A DNA stretch of 61,837 nt from Deltaproteobacteria bacterium (GCA_027023445.1 JALVVK010000015.1:1-61837), one strand, 5' to 3'. Counted from the first letter of the stretch, positions 19,489 to 29,910 are shown. Numbers and translations are program-made. Notes: generated by a model not told the origin, from the sequence alone.

Positions 19489-20538
19489 GTGTATCAGAAA
19501 GATCCTTACGCTCAGGCAGGCGTGGATATAGACAAGGCCAACAGTTTGGTGGAAAAAATCAAGCCCCTGGTTTCATCCACCTTCAGACGTGGCGTTCTTG
19601 CGGGGATAGGCGGATTCTCGGGCATGTTCGCCCTTGATCCCGAACCTTATAAAGAACCTGTTCTGATCAGCTCCACGGATGGCGTAGGGACGAAAATCAA
19701 GCTTGCGATAATGACAGGTGTGCACAATACCATTGGGATAGATCTCGTTGCCATGTGTGTTAACGATATATTGGTTTCAGGTGCCAAGCCACTGTTTTTT
19801 TTAGATTATTTTGCAACGGGCAAGTTGTCCCCTGACGTGGGAGAGGCAGTGATACAAGGGATTGTGGATGGATGTAAGCAGTCGAAATGCTCCCTGATAG
19901 GCGGAGAAACAGCTGAAATGCCCGGCATGTACGCGGACGGAGAATATGATCTTGCCGGTTTCGTCGTGGGGGTGGCGGACAGGGCAAAAATTATTGACGG
20001 TTCGGAGATTGGGGTCGGGCAGGTTATCATAGGGCTTGCCTCAAGCGGCCTGCATAGTAACGGATTTTCCTTGGTAAGAAAAATAATCTTCGAGCAATTG
20101 GGGCTTGCCCCTGGAGACAGGGTGCAGGAGTTTGGAGACAGGACAATAGGCGAGGTGCTTTTAACGCCCACGAAAATATACGCCAACACCCTGGGCAACC
20201 TGCTTAAACAATATAAGATAAACGGGATGGCGCACATTACGGGCGGTGGCTTTTATGACAACATACCGAGGATTCTGCCTCACGGATGCAAGGCAGTCAT
20301 AAAAAAGAACACCTGGCAGATGCCCCCAATCTTCAACTTTCTTCAGGATAAGGGAGGCATTGAAGAGGACGAGATGTACAGGATTTTCAACTGCGGAATA
20401 GGCATGGTTCTGGTGGTTCCCGAATCCCAGGTAAATGATGTGCTTCTCCAGGCAAAGGCGCTTGATGAACATGCCTATATCATCGGTCGCATAGAATCCA
20501 GAAAAGGCTCGGAACCCGCCGTTGTGTTCAATTCCTGA
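19489..20538 (+). CDS. purM: Phosphoribosylformylglycinamidine cyclo-ligase (GTG start with upstream GGGGAAGGAG; ORF track start is 19471)
   Basis: YAQAGVDIDKANSLVEKIKP, STDGVGTKIKLA, GIDLVAMCVNDILVSGAKPLFFLDYFATGKL. Confidence 0.95.
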   Translation: MYQKDPYAQAGVDIDKANSLVEKIKPLVSSTFRRGVLAGIGGFSGMFALDPEPYKEPVLISSTDGVGTKIKLAIMTGVHNTIGIDLVAMCVNDILVSGAKPLFFLDYFATGKLSPDVGEAVIQGIVDGCKQSKCSLIGGETAEMPGMYADGEYDLAGFVVGVADRAKIIDGSEIGVGQVIIGLASSGLHSNGFSLVRKIIFEQLGLAPGDRVQEFGDRTIGEVLLTPTKIYANTLGNLLKQYKINGMAHITGGGFYDNIPRILPHGCKAVIKKNTWQMPPIFNFLQDKGGIEEDEMYRIFNCGIGMVLVVPESQVNDVLLQAKALDEHAYIIGRIESRKGSEPAVVFNS

Positions 20539-20543
20539 GATCC

Positions 20544-20978
20544 ATGGGCCTTGTCCATATCCACAGGCAAAAAGATATAATATTGGTAAGTGCCTGTCTG
20601 CTGGGCATGTCCTGCAGGTACGATGGTAAAAGCAAGCCCTCGTCCGCACTCTCTGAACTTGCCGGAGGAGCATGCATGGTCCCTGTATGTCCGGAGCAGC
20701 TTGGAGGACTTCCCACTCCGCGTCCTGCCGCTGAAATATTTCAGGGAAATGGGGTGGACGTGCTTGAGGGAAGATCCCGGGTGTTAACAGTTGAGGAAGG
20801 AATTGACGTGACGGAATGTTTCCTTAAGGGTGCTCGGGAAACACTTTTATGCGCGCGTGCTGTGAAGGCCACGCGCTGCATTCTCAAATCCGGAAGCCCG
20901 TCCTGCGGGTTAGACCCCAGGCCGGGCGTCACTGCCGCACTACTTGTCTCAAAGGGTTTGGATGTATTGGCAATATAG
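20544..20978 (+). CDS. DUF523 family protein
   Basis: ILVSACLLGMSCRYDGK, VCPEQLGGLPTPRPAAEI, KSGSPSCG. Confidence 0.92.
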   Translation: MGLVHIHRQKDIILVSACLLGMSCRYDGKSKPSSALSELAGGACMVPVCPEQLGGLPTPRPAAEIFQGNGVDVLEGRSRVLTVEEGIDVTECFLKGARETLLCARAVKATRCILKSGSPSCGLDPRPGVTAALLVSKGLDVLAI

Positions 20979-20998
20979 CGCCGGCAGGCGACTCAGCG

Positions 20999-21286
20999 TT
21001 ACTGGCCTACCTTGTTCTTGACTCTTTCCCTGAGCCCCTTTCCAACCTTAAAGAAAGGAAGCCTTTTGGGCTTAACCGATATTTTTTCTCCGGTTTTAGG
21101 GTTTCTTCCCGTGTAGGATCCATATTCACGGATACTGAAACTGCCAAATCCCCTGATCTCCACACCTTCACCATTGATCAGGCTTTCTGTCATGGCGGAA
21201 AAGACCTCTTTCACCACCTGCTCTGCCACATTGCGATGCAGACCGGTTTCCTGGGCCAGAGCCTCTATCAACTCAGATTTATTCAC
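20999..21286 (-). CDS. ihfA: Integration host factor alpha-like HU/IHF DNA-binding protein
   Basis: MNKSELIEALAQETGL, VEIRGFGSFSIREYGSYTGRNPKTGEKISV. Confidence 0.9.
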   Translation of the reverse strand: MNKSELIEALAQETGLHRNVAEQVVKEVFSAMTESLINGEGVEIRGFGSFSIREYGSYTGRNPKTGEKISVKPKRLPFFKVGKGLRERVKNKVGQ

Positions 21287-21470
21287 AGGTTATCCCCTTC
21301 CTCTAATCTAAAATTTAGTCATTGTTCCTGGGAAGTTGCTAATTAATACAAGTAAGTTAATATCAGGTCAAGTGGCGCAGGGCAATGCTTGATTCTTTTT
21401 CTTCCGATCCAGGGTAAACAGCGCCTGCGGCCTTGCAAAAAATAATTTTTATGATGCTACAGGACTGAAC

Positions 21471-22598
21471 ATGCTTAAGAAATGGATAAAGCGACTGAAA
21501 GGGGACACGGAGATTCCCTCCGAAGTAACGGATCCGACCGCTCCAGATATGCAGACGGTCCATAGAACTGATGAAAATGTTGGGATAACGGGGCCAGAAG
21601 CTGAAGAACAAAATGAATTTACTGTAAAATCAGGAGAAAACACCTCGGAAGACAATGTTGTCCCTGAATCAGCTTCTTCTAAAAACGGGCTTTTCAGCCG
21701 CCTCAGGGAGCGGATGAGCAAGAGCCGCAGAGGATTTGTTCATCAGATGGACAGCCTTCTGCTTGGACGCAGGACGATCGACCCCGAACTTCTTGATGAA
21801 CTTGAAGAAATCCTGATTATGGCTGATATGGGCGTGGAGACCGTACAGAATATCTTTGAACAGATTCGCTCCGATGTCCGGCGCAATGAGCTGAAAGATC
21901 CCAAAGCACTAAGGCAGCGGCTGAAGGAATGCCTTCTCGAACGCCTGAGTATCCAGCCCCCTGACATGGACTTCCGGCAGAAGCCCTTTGTAATCCTGGT
22001 AGTAGGGGTTAACGGGGTGGGAAAAACGACTACAATAGCAAAACTTGCCCACAACCTCAAAAAACAGGGGAAGAGCGTTCTGCTGGTCGCGGCGGACACC
22101 TTCAGGGCCGCTGCCGTTGAACAGCTTGAGGCCTGGGGGCGGAGAATCGGCGCCCCTGTCATAAAACATGGAATGAACGCCGATCCGTCCGCTGTTGCCT
22201 ATGACGGTATGGAGGCCGCGGTAAAAAGAAATGTGGACGTGGTAATCGTGGACACTGCCGGCAGGTTGCACACCAAGGTCAACCTGATGGAGGAATTAAA
22301 GAAGATCCGCCGGGTCCTTGGCAAGAAGATACCCGGCGCGCCTCACGAGGTCCTCCTGATACTTGATGCCACCACCGGGCAGAACGCCATATCCCAGGCA
22401 AGACTCTTCAATGAAGCCGCCAGGATTACATCTATCGCCCTGACAAAGCTGGACGGAACGGCCAAGGGAGGAATCGCCGCAAGCATTACCAGTGAAATGA
22501 AGATACCCATCCGCTACATCGGTATAGGAGAAGGGATGGAAGACCTGCGCCCCTTTGACCCGGCCGAGTTTGTTGAAGCGTTGTTCTCCCGTGACTGA
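21471..22598 (+). CDS. ftsY: Signal recognition particle receptor
   Basis: VVGVNGVGKTTTIAKLAHNLK, AADTFRAAAVEQLE, VDTAGRLHTKVNLMEEL, TKLDGTAKGGI. Confidence 0.97.
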   Translation: MLKKWIKRLKGDTEIPSEVTDPTAPDMQTVHRTDENVGITGPEAEEQNEFTVKSGENTSEDNVVPESASSKNGLFSRLRERMSKSRRGFVHQMDSLLLGRRTIDPELLDELEEILIMADMGVETVQNIFEQIRSDVRRNELKDPKALRQRLKECLLERLSIQPPDMDFRQKPFVILVVGVNGVGKTTTIAKLAHNLKKQGKSVLLVAADTFRAAAVEQLEAWGRRIGAPVIKHGMNADPSAVAYDGMEAAVKRNVDVVIVDTAGRLHTKVNLMEELKKIRRVLGKKIPGAPHEVLLILDATTGQNAISQARLFNEAARITSIALTKLDGTAKGGIAASITSEMKIPIRYIGIGEGMEDLRPFDPAEFVEALFSRD

Positions 22599-22621
22599 TC
22601 CGTGTCCAGACAGGGGTCCTG

Positions 22622-24136
22622 TCAGGAGACATACAGGTCCGGAACCCGTTTCAGCCTGTCAACGACTCTCTTTTTCCCTATTGCCACCAGCACATCAAAA
22701 AGGCCGGGCCCCACTGCCTGCCCGGTCACCGCGGTACGGATCCCATTTATGATTATCCCGGCCTTAACGCCTATTTCCCCGGCAAAGGCCCTTACCACCT
22801 CTTCTGTTGTCTCCAGGTTCCATGATTCAACGCCATCGAAACGGTCCGCAAGCTCTGGCAGCCAGGTCTTCAGATCAGGGTGTTTCAGTATATTTTTTTT
22901 CAACGCCTTTGGCTCATAAGGAAATTCCTCGAAAAAGTACGCCCTGCCAAGCTCGGCAAAATCCCTGATAGTGTGATACCTGCTTCTTATGAGGTCAAGG
23001 GTGCGGAGAAACCACTCCCTTTTGTCCGCGTCAAAAGACGGGTCCCACAGCCCCTGGCCTGTAAAATCCTCTCTGACATGGGCAGCGAGTTCCTCTATTG
23101 GCATGGTCCTGAGGTAATGGGCATTGATGGACAGTGCCTTTGGATCTGTAAAAAATTTCTGGTCGCCAGGACGGTAATTAAAAATCGAATTTGCCCTGCT
23201 TATTCCATCAAGGGAAAAGGCTTCAATGAGTTCGTCCCTGCTGAAAATTTCCCTGTCATCAGAGGTATGCCAGCCTAAAAGCACCAGGAAGTTCACAAGA
23301 GCCCAGGGCAGAAAGCCTCGTTCCCTGTAAAACTGCACTGCCACCACCTCGCCATGGGTCCGCTTTGAGATCTTCCGTTTCTGAAGATCCAGGGTCAGGG
23401 GCATGTGCGCGAAAACCGGAAGCTCAGCGCCAAGGGCCTTATATATCAAAATCTGCCTGGGCGTATTGGCCAGGCCGTCCTGCCCGCGTATAACGTGCGT
23501 AATACGGTCCTTAATATCGTCCACCGCGTTACAGAGCAGGTAAAGAGGGGCTCCACTGGAACGTACTATGACAAAATCCTCTATGTCTTTGAACCTTTTC
23601 TCCATGTTGCCGTACACGGCGTCCCGGAAAGACACGGAGCCTTCCCCGTCAGGCACCTTGAAGCGAATCACATAAGGAAGACCCTGGGCCTCCCTGGCAG
23701 CCACCTCCTCGGGAGAAAGATCCCTGCAGGTGCGGTCATACTGATAGGGTTTCTTCGCCTTGCGGGCCTCCTCTCGTTTCTGGTCCAGCTCCTCCTTTGT
23801 GCAGAAACACTTGTAGGCGTGCCCGGTCTCCAGAAGCCTCTGGGCCGCTTCCCTGTGAGCTTCAGCGTTTTTCGACTGGAAATAAGGACCCTCGTCCCAA
23901 TCAAGCCCCAACCAGGCAAGACCGTCAATAATGCCCTGGATCGATTCATCTGTTGAACGGTCCAGATCGGTATCCTCTATCCTCAAAATAAAGGTGCCCT
24001 GATGTTTCCTTGCGAAAAGCCAGTTATAGATAGCGGTTCTCGCGCCGCCTATATGCAGATATCCGGTAGGACTCGGAGCAAATCTTACCCTTACGCCTTT
24101 CTTATCTGAAACCTCTTTGCCGTTTCTCTCATTCAT
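22622..24136 (-). CDS. gltX: Glutamyl-tRNA synthetase
   Basis: VRFAPSPTGYLHIGGARTAIYNWLFA; KRTHGEVVAV following KISK. Confidence 0.96.
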   Translation of the reverse strand: MNERNGKEVSDKKGVRVRFAPSPTGYLHIGGARTAIYNWLFARKHQGTFILRIEDTDLDRSTDESIQGIIDGLAWLGLDWDEGPYFQSKNAEAHREAAQRLLETGHAYKCFCTKEELDQKREEARKAKKPYQYDRTCRDLSPEEVAAREAQGLPYVIRFKVPDGEGSVSFRDAVYGNMEKRFKDIEDFVIVRSSGAPLYLLCNAVDDIKDRITHVIRGQDGLANTPRQILIYKALGAELPVFAHMPLTLDLQKRKISKRTHGEVVAVQFYRERGFLPWALVNFLVLLGWHTSDDREIFSRDELIEAFSLDGISRANSIFNYRPGDQKFFTDPKALSINAHYLRTMPIEELAAHVREDFTGQGLWDPSFDADKREWFLRTLDLIRSRYHTIRDFAELGRAYFFEEFPYEPKALKKNILKHPDLKTWLPELADRFDGVESWNLETTEEVVRAFAGEIGVKAGIIINGIRTAVTGQAVGPGLFDVLVAIGKKRVVDRLKRVPDLYVS

Positions 24137-24169
24137 GGATTTTTCTCCTGTTGGACTAAACTCTTAAAC

Positions 24170-24292
24170 AAAATGGTGCTTAGCACCCCTGGGTATTAAA
24201 ATGTTAAATGGTAAATGTTGAATGGTAAGTTATGGTAACTTGTTACCTTAATATAACATTCAAAATTTACCATTTGACATTGTTCTTATGGA
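24170..24292 (-). repeat. Repeat A variant with degenerate hairpin
   Basis: GGTGCTTAGCACC; ATGTTAAATGGTAAATGTTGAATGG inverted against AACATTCAAAATTTACCATTTGACATTG. Confidence 0.65.
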
Positions 24293-24299
24293 TCACCGT

Positions 24300-24728
24300 T
24301 CAGGGTGATGTCATGCTGAACCAGAGGTCCCATGCTATGGCCGCCATGGAAAAAACAAAAATAACCGCGTAGTTCCACTGCTCCTTTGAAGCTGACAGGC
24401 TTGAAATAATATATTTTATCGCATCATAATCCTCCGGGCGGAGATTATTCCGGTCTTTCAACTTCTCCACAAGCCTGAGCTCCATGATAAGCCTTCTTCT
24501 TTTGCGTGTTATGTAGGAACGAAACATGAAAAACACCATATTCCCGCAGACTCCAATGTACCAGAAAAGCCGTATAAGCTCAGGCCGGTACGCCTTGGCC
24601 AGGAGGATCAGACGCAGGGAGATCGCACCACATAGCCCAACGCCAAAGGCAAACCAGGCCACCCATCGGGGAAGGGTGTGAGGAATATTTCTATGCCCGC
24701 TTAACGGGCAGGAGCGGATATCTGTCAT
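24300..24728 (-). CDS. Hypothetical membrane protein
   Basis: Hydrophobic segments WVAWFAFGVGLCGAISL, LFWYIGVCGNMVFFMF and WNYAVIFVFSMAAIAWDLWF. Confidence 0.65.
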   Translation of the reverse strand: MTDIRSCPLSGHRNIPHTLPRWVAWFAFGVGLCGAISLRLILLAKAYRPELIRLFWYIGVCGNMVFFMFRSYITRKRRRLIMELRLVEKLKDRNNLRPEDYDAIKYIISSLSASKEQWNYAVIFVFSMAAIAWDLWFSMTSP

Positions 24729-24959
24729 GGACGGGGATATTAACCGCACTACACAGGCACGGCAACACCCTGCAGCCGATTACCCCCTGGCCGCAGATCC
24801 GGAAGAGATAAAAAGGTGGGTGGAATATCTGGCGGGCAGGATCGGTCCGGGACCATGCTCAAACCCCGCCCTTCTGAAAAATATCCTGGCGACTGACAGA
24901 CGGTATATCAAGGGCCATATTGGAACTGTGCTGATACAATTTCAGCCAGCAGTCCTGCT

Positions 24960-26495
24960 TTACCCGGCCTTTGCCTGCTGCATTGCCGCCAGTATGAGCA
25001 GCTGGCGCAATGCGGCTGTCTTTTTCAGGTCCGCATCCGAAAACTCACGTCCTCCGATGCTCCGGTCCAGCAAAAAGCAGCCGATAGGCCGGTGCCCCAC
25101 CAGAAGCGGACACACACATATCTGGGTATCAGGAAAATTATTTTCACCTGGAGGAGTCCACCCCCCGGACACCTTTCCCCATGTTGTTATCACCTCCCTG
25201 CCTTCCCTGAGCGCCCGATCTATGGGAGAACCTGATACGGGAGACGCAAGTTTGAACTGCAGCCTGAATTCCCTGGCCTTGCGTCCTATGCCGTAACGCA
25301 CAATGAGTCTTGCCCGATCCCTTGTAAAAAGACACAGGAGAACCCTGTTCAGGCCAAGGCCCTTGTAAAGGGCTTCTGCCACCATAAGGTAAAGCTGGCT
25401 GAGAGAAAAATTTCCGGATGAAACAGCTTCCCCTACCTGATTCAGCAATTCCATATAAAGTTCATTATTTTTATCGCTGGAGACAGGACTGTATTTCCTC
25501 CCGGATGTGCTATCCTTCTGTTTATCTATTCCAGTGATCTCGTCAGGTTCCTCGGCCAGTTTTTCCGGGAAAAGCCGGAGAATTACCCTTTTTATGTCGG
25601 GGGAAAGCCTTCTTGTGTTGTGCAGCGCAGTTTTAAGGCACTGATTGATGCTATCGGCCTCGAGATAAAACCTCTCGGCGATTTCGCTTATTTTGCGTTC
25701 CATCTCAAGAGGACTGCCCCCTTTGTTAAAAGCCTTATCAACAAGGAAATAGGACAGGGAGATAAGCCTGCCCAGGTTTGTGGCTGGCGCGGGGCTTACC
25801 TCAGGGCCTTTCCCTTCAAGATAAGCGGATATGTTGGATGGCAATTTCCACAAATCCACAAGTTTTTCCCCGACAAGGCCAACTATGCGGCACACCGTTC
25901 CGGCATCCGCATCGTTGCCGTTTTTTTCCAACTGCTCAAGTTTTTTGTACAGATCCAGGTTATAAACAGCAATAACCACCCTGGCTACCTTGCTAAAAAA
26001 CGCGGCCAAAAAGGCCTCTTCCGTATCATTACTTCCTGTTATATTACGTATCTCCTTGACTAGGTGGGCGGTTACCAACACCTTGGCCATGAGGGCTACA
26101 GCGTCGTCCGATGCTGTATCTGAAAGCAATACGAGAATAGACATTTCCAGGGCGATTTCACGAATGGTGTCAAAACCAAGAAAAACGATTGCCTGGGTCA
26201 CAGTGGCAATTTCATGGCCGGTACGGTTGTAATAAAAGGCATTGACCACTTGCAGAACCTTGCTGGTGAGCCCCAGGTCCTCCAGGATGATTTCGGAGAG
26301 TTCCTGCACGGATATCTCGCTGTTGGGATCCAGATCAACAAGCCTTTTTATGGTGGTGGAAAGAGCCGGAAGTCCCCCCTCTTCCAGCATTATGGAAAGA
26401 ATATGCCGAACTTCCATCAAATCATGATCATGACCAAAAGATGACAATGGGACCTCCGCGTCAAGCACCTCTGCATTCATCCTTTGTTTCGGCAT
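24960..26495 (-). CDS. HDOD domain signalling protein
   Basis: LPALSTTIKRLVDL..SEIILEDLGLTSKVLQVVNAFYYN..ATVTQAIVFLGFDTIREIAL. Confidence 0.88.
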   Translation of the reverse strand: MPKQRMNAEVLDAEVPLSSFGHDHDLMEVRHILSIMLEEGGLPALSTTIKRLVDLDPNSEISVQELSEIILEDLGLTSKVLQVVNAFYYNRTGHEIATVTQAIVFLGFDTIREIALEMSILVLLSDTASDDAVALMAKVLVTAHLVKEIRNITGSNDTEEAFLAAFFSKVARVVIAVYNLDLYKKLEQLEKNGNDADAGTVCRIVGLVGEKLVDLWKLPSNISAYLEGKGPEVSPAPATNLGRLISLSYFLVDKAFNKGGSPLEMERKISEIAERFYLEADSINQCLKTALHNTRRLSPDIKRVILRLFPEKLAEEPDEITGIDKQKDSTSGRKYSPVSSDKNNELYMELLNQVGEAVSSGNFSLSQLYLMVAEALYKGLGLNRVLLCLFTRDRARLIVRYGIGRKAREFRLQFKLASPVSGSPIDRALREGREVITTWGKVSGGWTPPGENNFPDTQICVCPLLVGHRPIGCFLLDRSIGGREFSDADLKKTAALRQLLILAAMQQAKAG

Positions 26496-26610
26496 TCATG
26501 GCAAAAATCCTTACGATACAAGGGGGTAAGTTTCTTTAATGCAACCAGGAACGGGACTTCCCGCTTTTTTATTTGTGTCCTTTGGGGTCCGGTCTATCCC
26601 TAATTATTTT

Positions 26611-26718
26611 ACCGTGAAAATAGCTCATAGCTCATGGTTTAAGAAACAGTGACTATCACCTGTGAGCTATGAGTCAACTTTCATGCTCTGGGGTGCGAAG
26701 CACCACCTGGCATGAAAG
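26611..26718 (+). repeat. Repeat A boundaries with a different core (core E) plus REP-like hairpin
   Basis: ACCGTGAAAAT; inverted CTCATAGCTCA/TGAGCTATGAG; TTTCATGCTCTGGGGTGCGAAGCACCACCTGGCATGAAA. Confidence 0.7.
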
Positions 26719-26809
26719 ACTGGTATATGAAATGGCCATTTGTCAAAGTTAAAGATTTGACCCCATGTCGTGGCTGGAAATTGACTACAGGTGAAGTTAT
26801 AGTACTTTT

Positions 26810-27847
26810 ATGAATTCAGCCATCGTCAACCTGCCTGCGGACCTCATAGAAACCTGGGAGCTGATCAATCAGCCGGGGGCGCTGCACACCGAAGATACCT
26901 GTGTCTTGCCAAACCAGGCTTTTTTGAACCTGTTCGGCTATATGCGCACAGAGGAGGTGGCAGGCAGGGCCATGGGGGATTTTATTTCTCCATGGTCTGC
27001 CGGAAGGGCCAGGCTCGGAATGCGTGAGGCCACCGGCCGGCTGAAAAACGCCTCCAGCATAGACATAGAGGTCACCACCCTGCCCCTGCTCTCAGAAGGA
27101 CGGACCCTGTATCAAAGCTTTATACGGGACATAACTGAACTCAAAACCTGGGAAGGCAAACTCCTTCAGGCGGAACGGCTCACCGCAATGGGAAAACTCG
27201 CGGGTGAGATCGCGCACGAAATCAACAATCCCCTTGGTGGAATCCTGCTTTATGCCAACCTGATAAAGGAGGATATACCGGGTGATTCCCAGATGGCGTC
27301 CAACCTTGAGAAGATCATCAAACTTGCTACAAGATGCAGGATTATAGCCAAAGGGCTCCTTAATTTTGGCAGGTCTTCATCAAAAACCTTTGTTCCCGTG
27401 GACCTGAACCAGGTCGTCCAGGAGATGTTCCACCTTGTGGCGGACCATAAACTCTTCAGGGATGTGCAGACCCATATCCAACTTGCCCAGGACCTTCCGC
27501 TGCTCATGGGCGACAAGGGCCAGGTCGAACAGGTGGTGCTCAATCTCATTATAAACGCGGTTGAGGCCATGAATGGGTCTGGCAGGCTTCATATAAGGAC
27601 CAGGGTTCTGACAAAAACAAATGAGTTGGAACTTATTGTGCGTGATACCGGCCCCGGCATACCGGACGAGGTCCTTCATAAGATATTTGAACCTTTTTTT
27701 ACCACCAAGCGTCCAGGCAGGGGTACAGGCCTTGGCCTTTCCATCACCCACGGCATAGTGCAGCGCCACGGCGGAAGGATCGGTGTCAAAGGTGGCCCTG
27801 GCAAGGGCGCCTGTTTCGAGGTAATTTTACCACTGAAAAACAGTTAG
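26810..27847 (+). CDS. PAS sensor histidine kinase (NtrB-like)
   Basis: PAS-like N-terminus; H-box LAGEIAHEINNPLGG; NLIINAVEAM; DTGPGIPDEVLHKIFEPFFTTK. Confidence 0.93.
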   Translation: MNSAIVNLPADLIETWELINQPGALHTEDTCVLPNQAFLNLFGYMRTEEVAGRAMGDFISPWSAGRARLGMREATGRLKNASSIDIEVTTLPLLSEGRTLYQSFIRDITELKTWEGKLLQAERLTAMGKLAGEIAHEINNPLGGILLYANLIKEDIPGDSQMASNLEKIIKLATRCRIIAKGLLNFGRSSSKTFVPVDLNQVVQEMFHLVADHKLFRDVQTHIQLAQDLPLLMGDKGQVEQVVLNLIINAVEAMNGSGRLHIRTRVLTKTNELELIVRDTGPGIPDEVLHKIFEPFFTTKRPGRGTGLGLSITHGIVQRHGGRIGVKGGPGKGACFEVILPLKNS

Positions 27848-27908
27848 CACGGGCAGGTGACACAGGCGGGAACTCGCTTTCATGCCTGCCACACACTGAG
27901 AAGATACC

Positions 27909-29258
27909 ATGAAGGCACGAATACTGATTGTTGATGACGATCCGGCGATAAATGACGGCTGCGGCCAGGTACTGACCAGACAGGGATACGAGGTCTCCCA
28001 GGCTGAATCCGGAAGCAGGGCATGGTCACTGGTGGATCAATACGACTTTGATCTGATTCTTCTTGACCTCAAACTTCCGGATATAAATGGATTGGACCTG
28101 CTCAGGCGCATCAGGTCAAGGGACACAATGGTGCCGGTGGTTATGATAACGGCTTACGGCACAGTACAAAACGCGGTTGAGGCCATGAGGATGGGAGCTG
28201 ATGATTTCCTGCCCAAACCCTTCGAGCCTGATGAGCTGCGTTTTGTTGTACAGCGCACGCTGAAAACCCGCCAACTGGCCCTGGAAAACATGTATCTCAG
28301 GGAAGAGCTGAAGAGACAGGAAGGCGACGTAAAAATAATCGGGAGAAGCAAGGCGCTAACCGAGCTTCTGGATCAGGTGGAAAGGGTCGCCTCCACGGAC
28401 AGCACCGTGCTCATAACAGGGGAAAGCGGGACAGGCAAAGGCCTTATTGCCCGCAGGATACACGAACTCAGCAGGCGAAGGGATAATCCCTTTGTTTCCG
28501 TGGACTGTTCCACCCTGGTTCCATCCCTGTTTGAAAGCGAGCTTTTCGGTCATGTCAAGGGCGCCTTTACCGGGGCCGACTCAAACAAGATAGGCAAATT
28601 CGAGCTTGCCAACGGCGGAAGCCTTTTCCTGGACGAAATCGCCAACATTAACCTGGAGTTGCAGGCCAAGCTGCTCAAGGCGGTAGAGGAAAAGGAAATT
28701 TCCAGGGTGGGGAGCCACAGGCTTACCAAGGTGGATGTACGCATAATCGCCGCCACGAACAAGGACCTTCGGGCGGAAATCCAGGCAGGGTCGTTCAGGG
28801 AAGACCTGTATTTCAGGTTAAACGTGGTGGCATTGAGGACTCCCCGCCTGAGGGACCGCATGGACGACCTGCCCTTGCTGGCCACCCACTTCCTGAAGCG
28901 GTTTGCCCTTCGTCACCACAGGCCAGGGCTTTACCTGACTTCCAGGGCCATTTCAGTACTGCAGCATTATCACTGGCCAGGCAATGTCAGGGAACTGGAA
29001 AACACAATGGAAAGGCTGGTCATCTTTGCCAAAGACACTGCCATTGACGAAGAAGACATAAAATCCGCGGGCGCCCAGTTCAGGGCAAAAAAGTCTGAAA
29101 CACACGATCTCGGGCTGGTCCGCCTGGAAGAGGTGGAGAAAAGACACATATTGAACGTATTGGAACATACAGGGGGCAACCGTTCTGAAACCGCATCCAT
29201 CCTTGGGATAGACAGGAAAACCCTTCGTTCCAGGCTCAAAAAATGGAACATGGAATAA
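27909..29258 (+). CDS. Sigma54-dependent response regulator (NtrC family)
   Basis: ILIVDDDPAIND receiver; GESGTGKGLIARRIHELS; GAFTGA; GNRSETASILGIDRKTL HTH. Confidence 0.96.
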   Translation: MKARILIVDDDPAINDGCGQVLTRQGYEVSQAESGSRAWSLVDQYDFDLILLDLKLPDINGLDLLRRIRSRDTMVPVVMITAYGTVQNAVEAMRMGADDFLPKPFEPDELRFVVQRTLKTRQLALENMYLREELKRQEGDVKIIGRSKALTELLDQVERVASTDSTVLITGESGTGKGLIARRIHELSRRRDNPFVSVDCSTLVPSLFESELFGHVKGAFTGADSNKIGKFELANGGSLFLDEIANINLELQAKLLKAVEEKEISRVGSHRLTKVDVRIIAATNKDLRAEIQAGSFREDLYFRLNVVALRTPRLRDRMDDLPLLATHFLKRFALRHHRPGLYLTSRAISVLQHYHWPGNVRELENTMERLVIFAKDTAIDEEDIKSAGAQFRAKKSETHDLGLVRLEEVEKRHILNVLEHTGGNRSETASILGIDRKTLRSRLKKWNME

Positions 29259-29277
29259 TTAAGGATAAGGGGCCTTG

Positions 29278-29910
29278 TCACCGGCAGGAAGACTCACCTT
29301 CACCTGATATCATTCGCATCACAGCGTCTTCAATGTCCTTTTCTGGCATGGATGCGTCTATCCGCCTTACAAAAGGATCCTTTAAGGCGGCAAAAATCCG
29401 GGATACCCTTTCCAGGTATTCCAGTTCCTCCATGTTGTTCAGATCCTGGCCGCGACCATGCCTGATCCTTCTGACCGCTTCCTCCGGAGACAATTCCATG
29501 ATAATTACCAGGTCCGGTATCGGGGCAAATGCCTCATTCGCCTTTCTTATTGCCTCAGGGTCCAGCCCCCTGGCCCCCTGGTACGCCATGGTGGAAAAGT
29601 AATATCTGTCGCAGATTATGACCTTCCCCTGCTCCTGCGCAGGCCTTATCGTCTCCCGCACGTGTTGCATCCGGTCCTTCATGAACAAATCCATCTCTTC
29701 CTCTGGACCGGGCCTTTGCGGAGACAGGAATCCCTGCCTTAATTTAAGCCCCCAGGGGCCATTGGTGGGCTCACAGGTAAAAATGGCAGGGACACCCATG
29801 TGAATCATCCTGTCACACAGATTCCTTGCCAGGGTGGTTTTCCCCGAGCCGTCTATGCCCTCTATAACGATTAACCGGCCCCTGCGGCCCGATTCTTCAG
29901 CACCGGCCAT
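29278..29910 (-). CDS. tmk: Thymidylate kinase
   Basis: IVIEGIDGSGKTTLARNL, CDRYYFSTMAYQGARG. Confidence 0.95.
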   Translation of the reverse strand: MAGAEESGRRGRLIVIEGIDGSGKTTLARNLCDRMIHMGVPAIFTCEPTNGPWGLKLRQGFLSPQRPGPEEEMDLFMKDRMQHVRETIRPAQEQGKVIICDRYYFSTMAYQGARGLDPEAIRKANEAFAPIPDLVIIMELSPEEAVRRIRHGRGQDLNNMEELEYLERVSRIFAALKDPFVRRIDASMPEKDIEDAVMRMISGEGESSCR

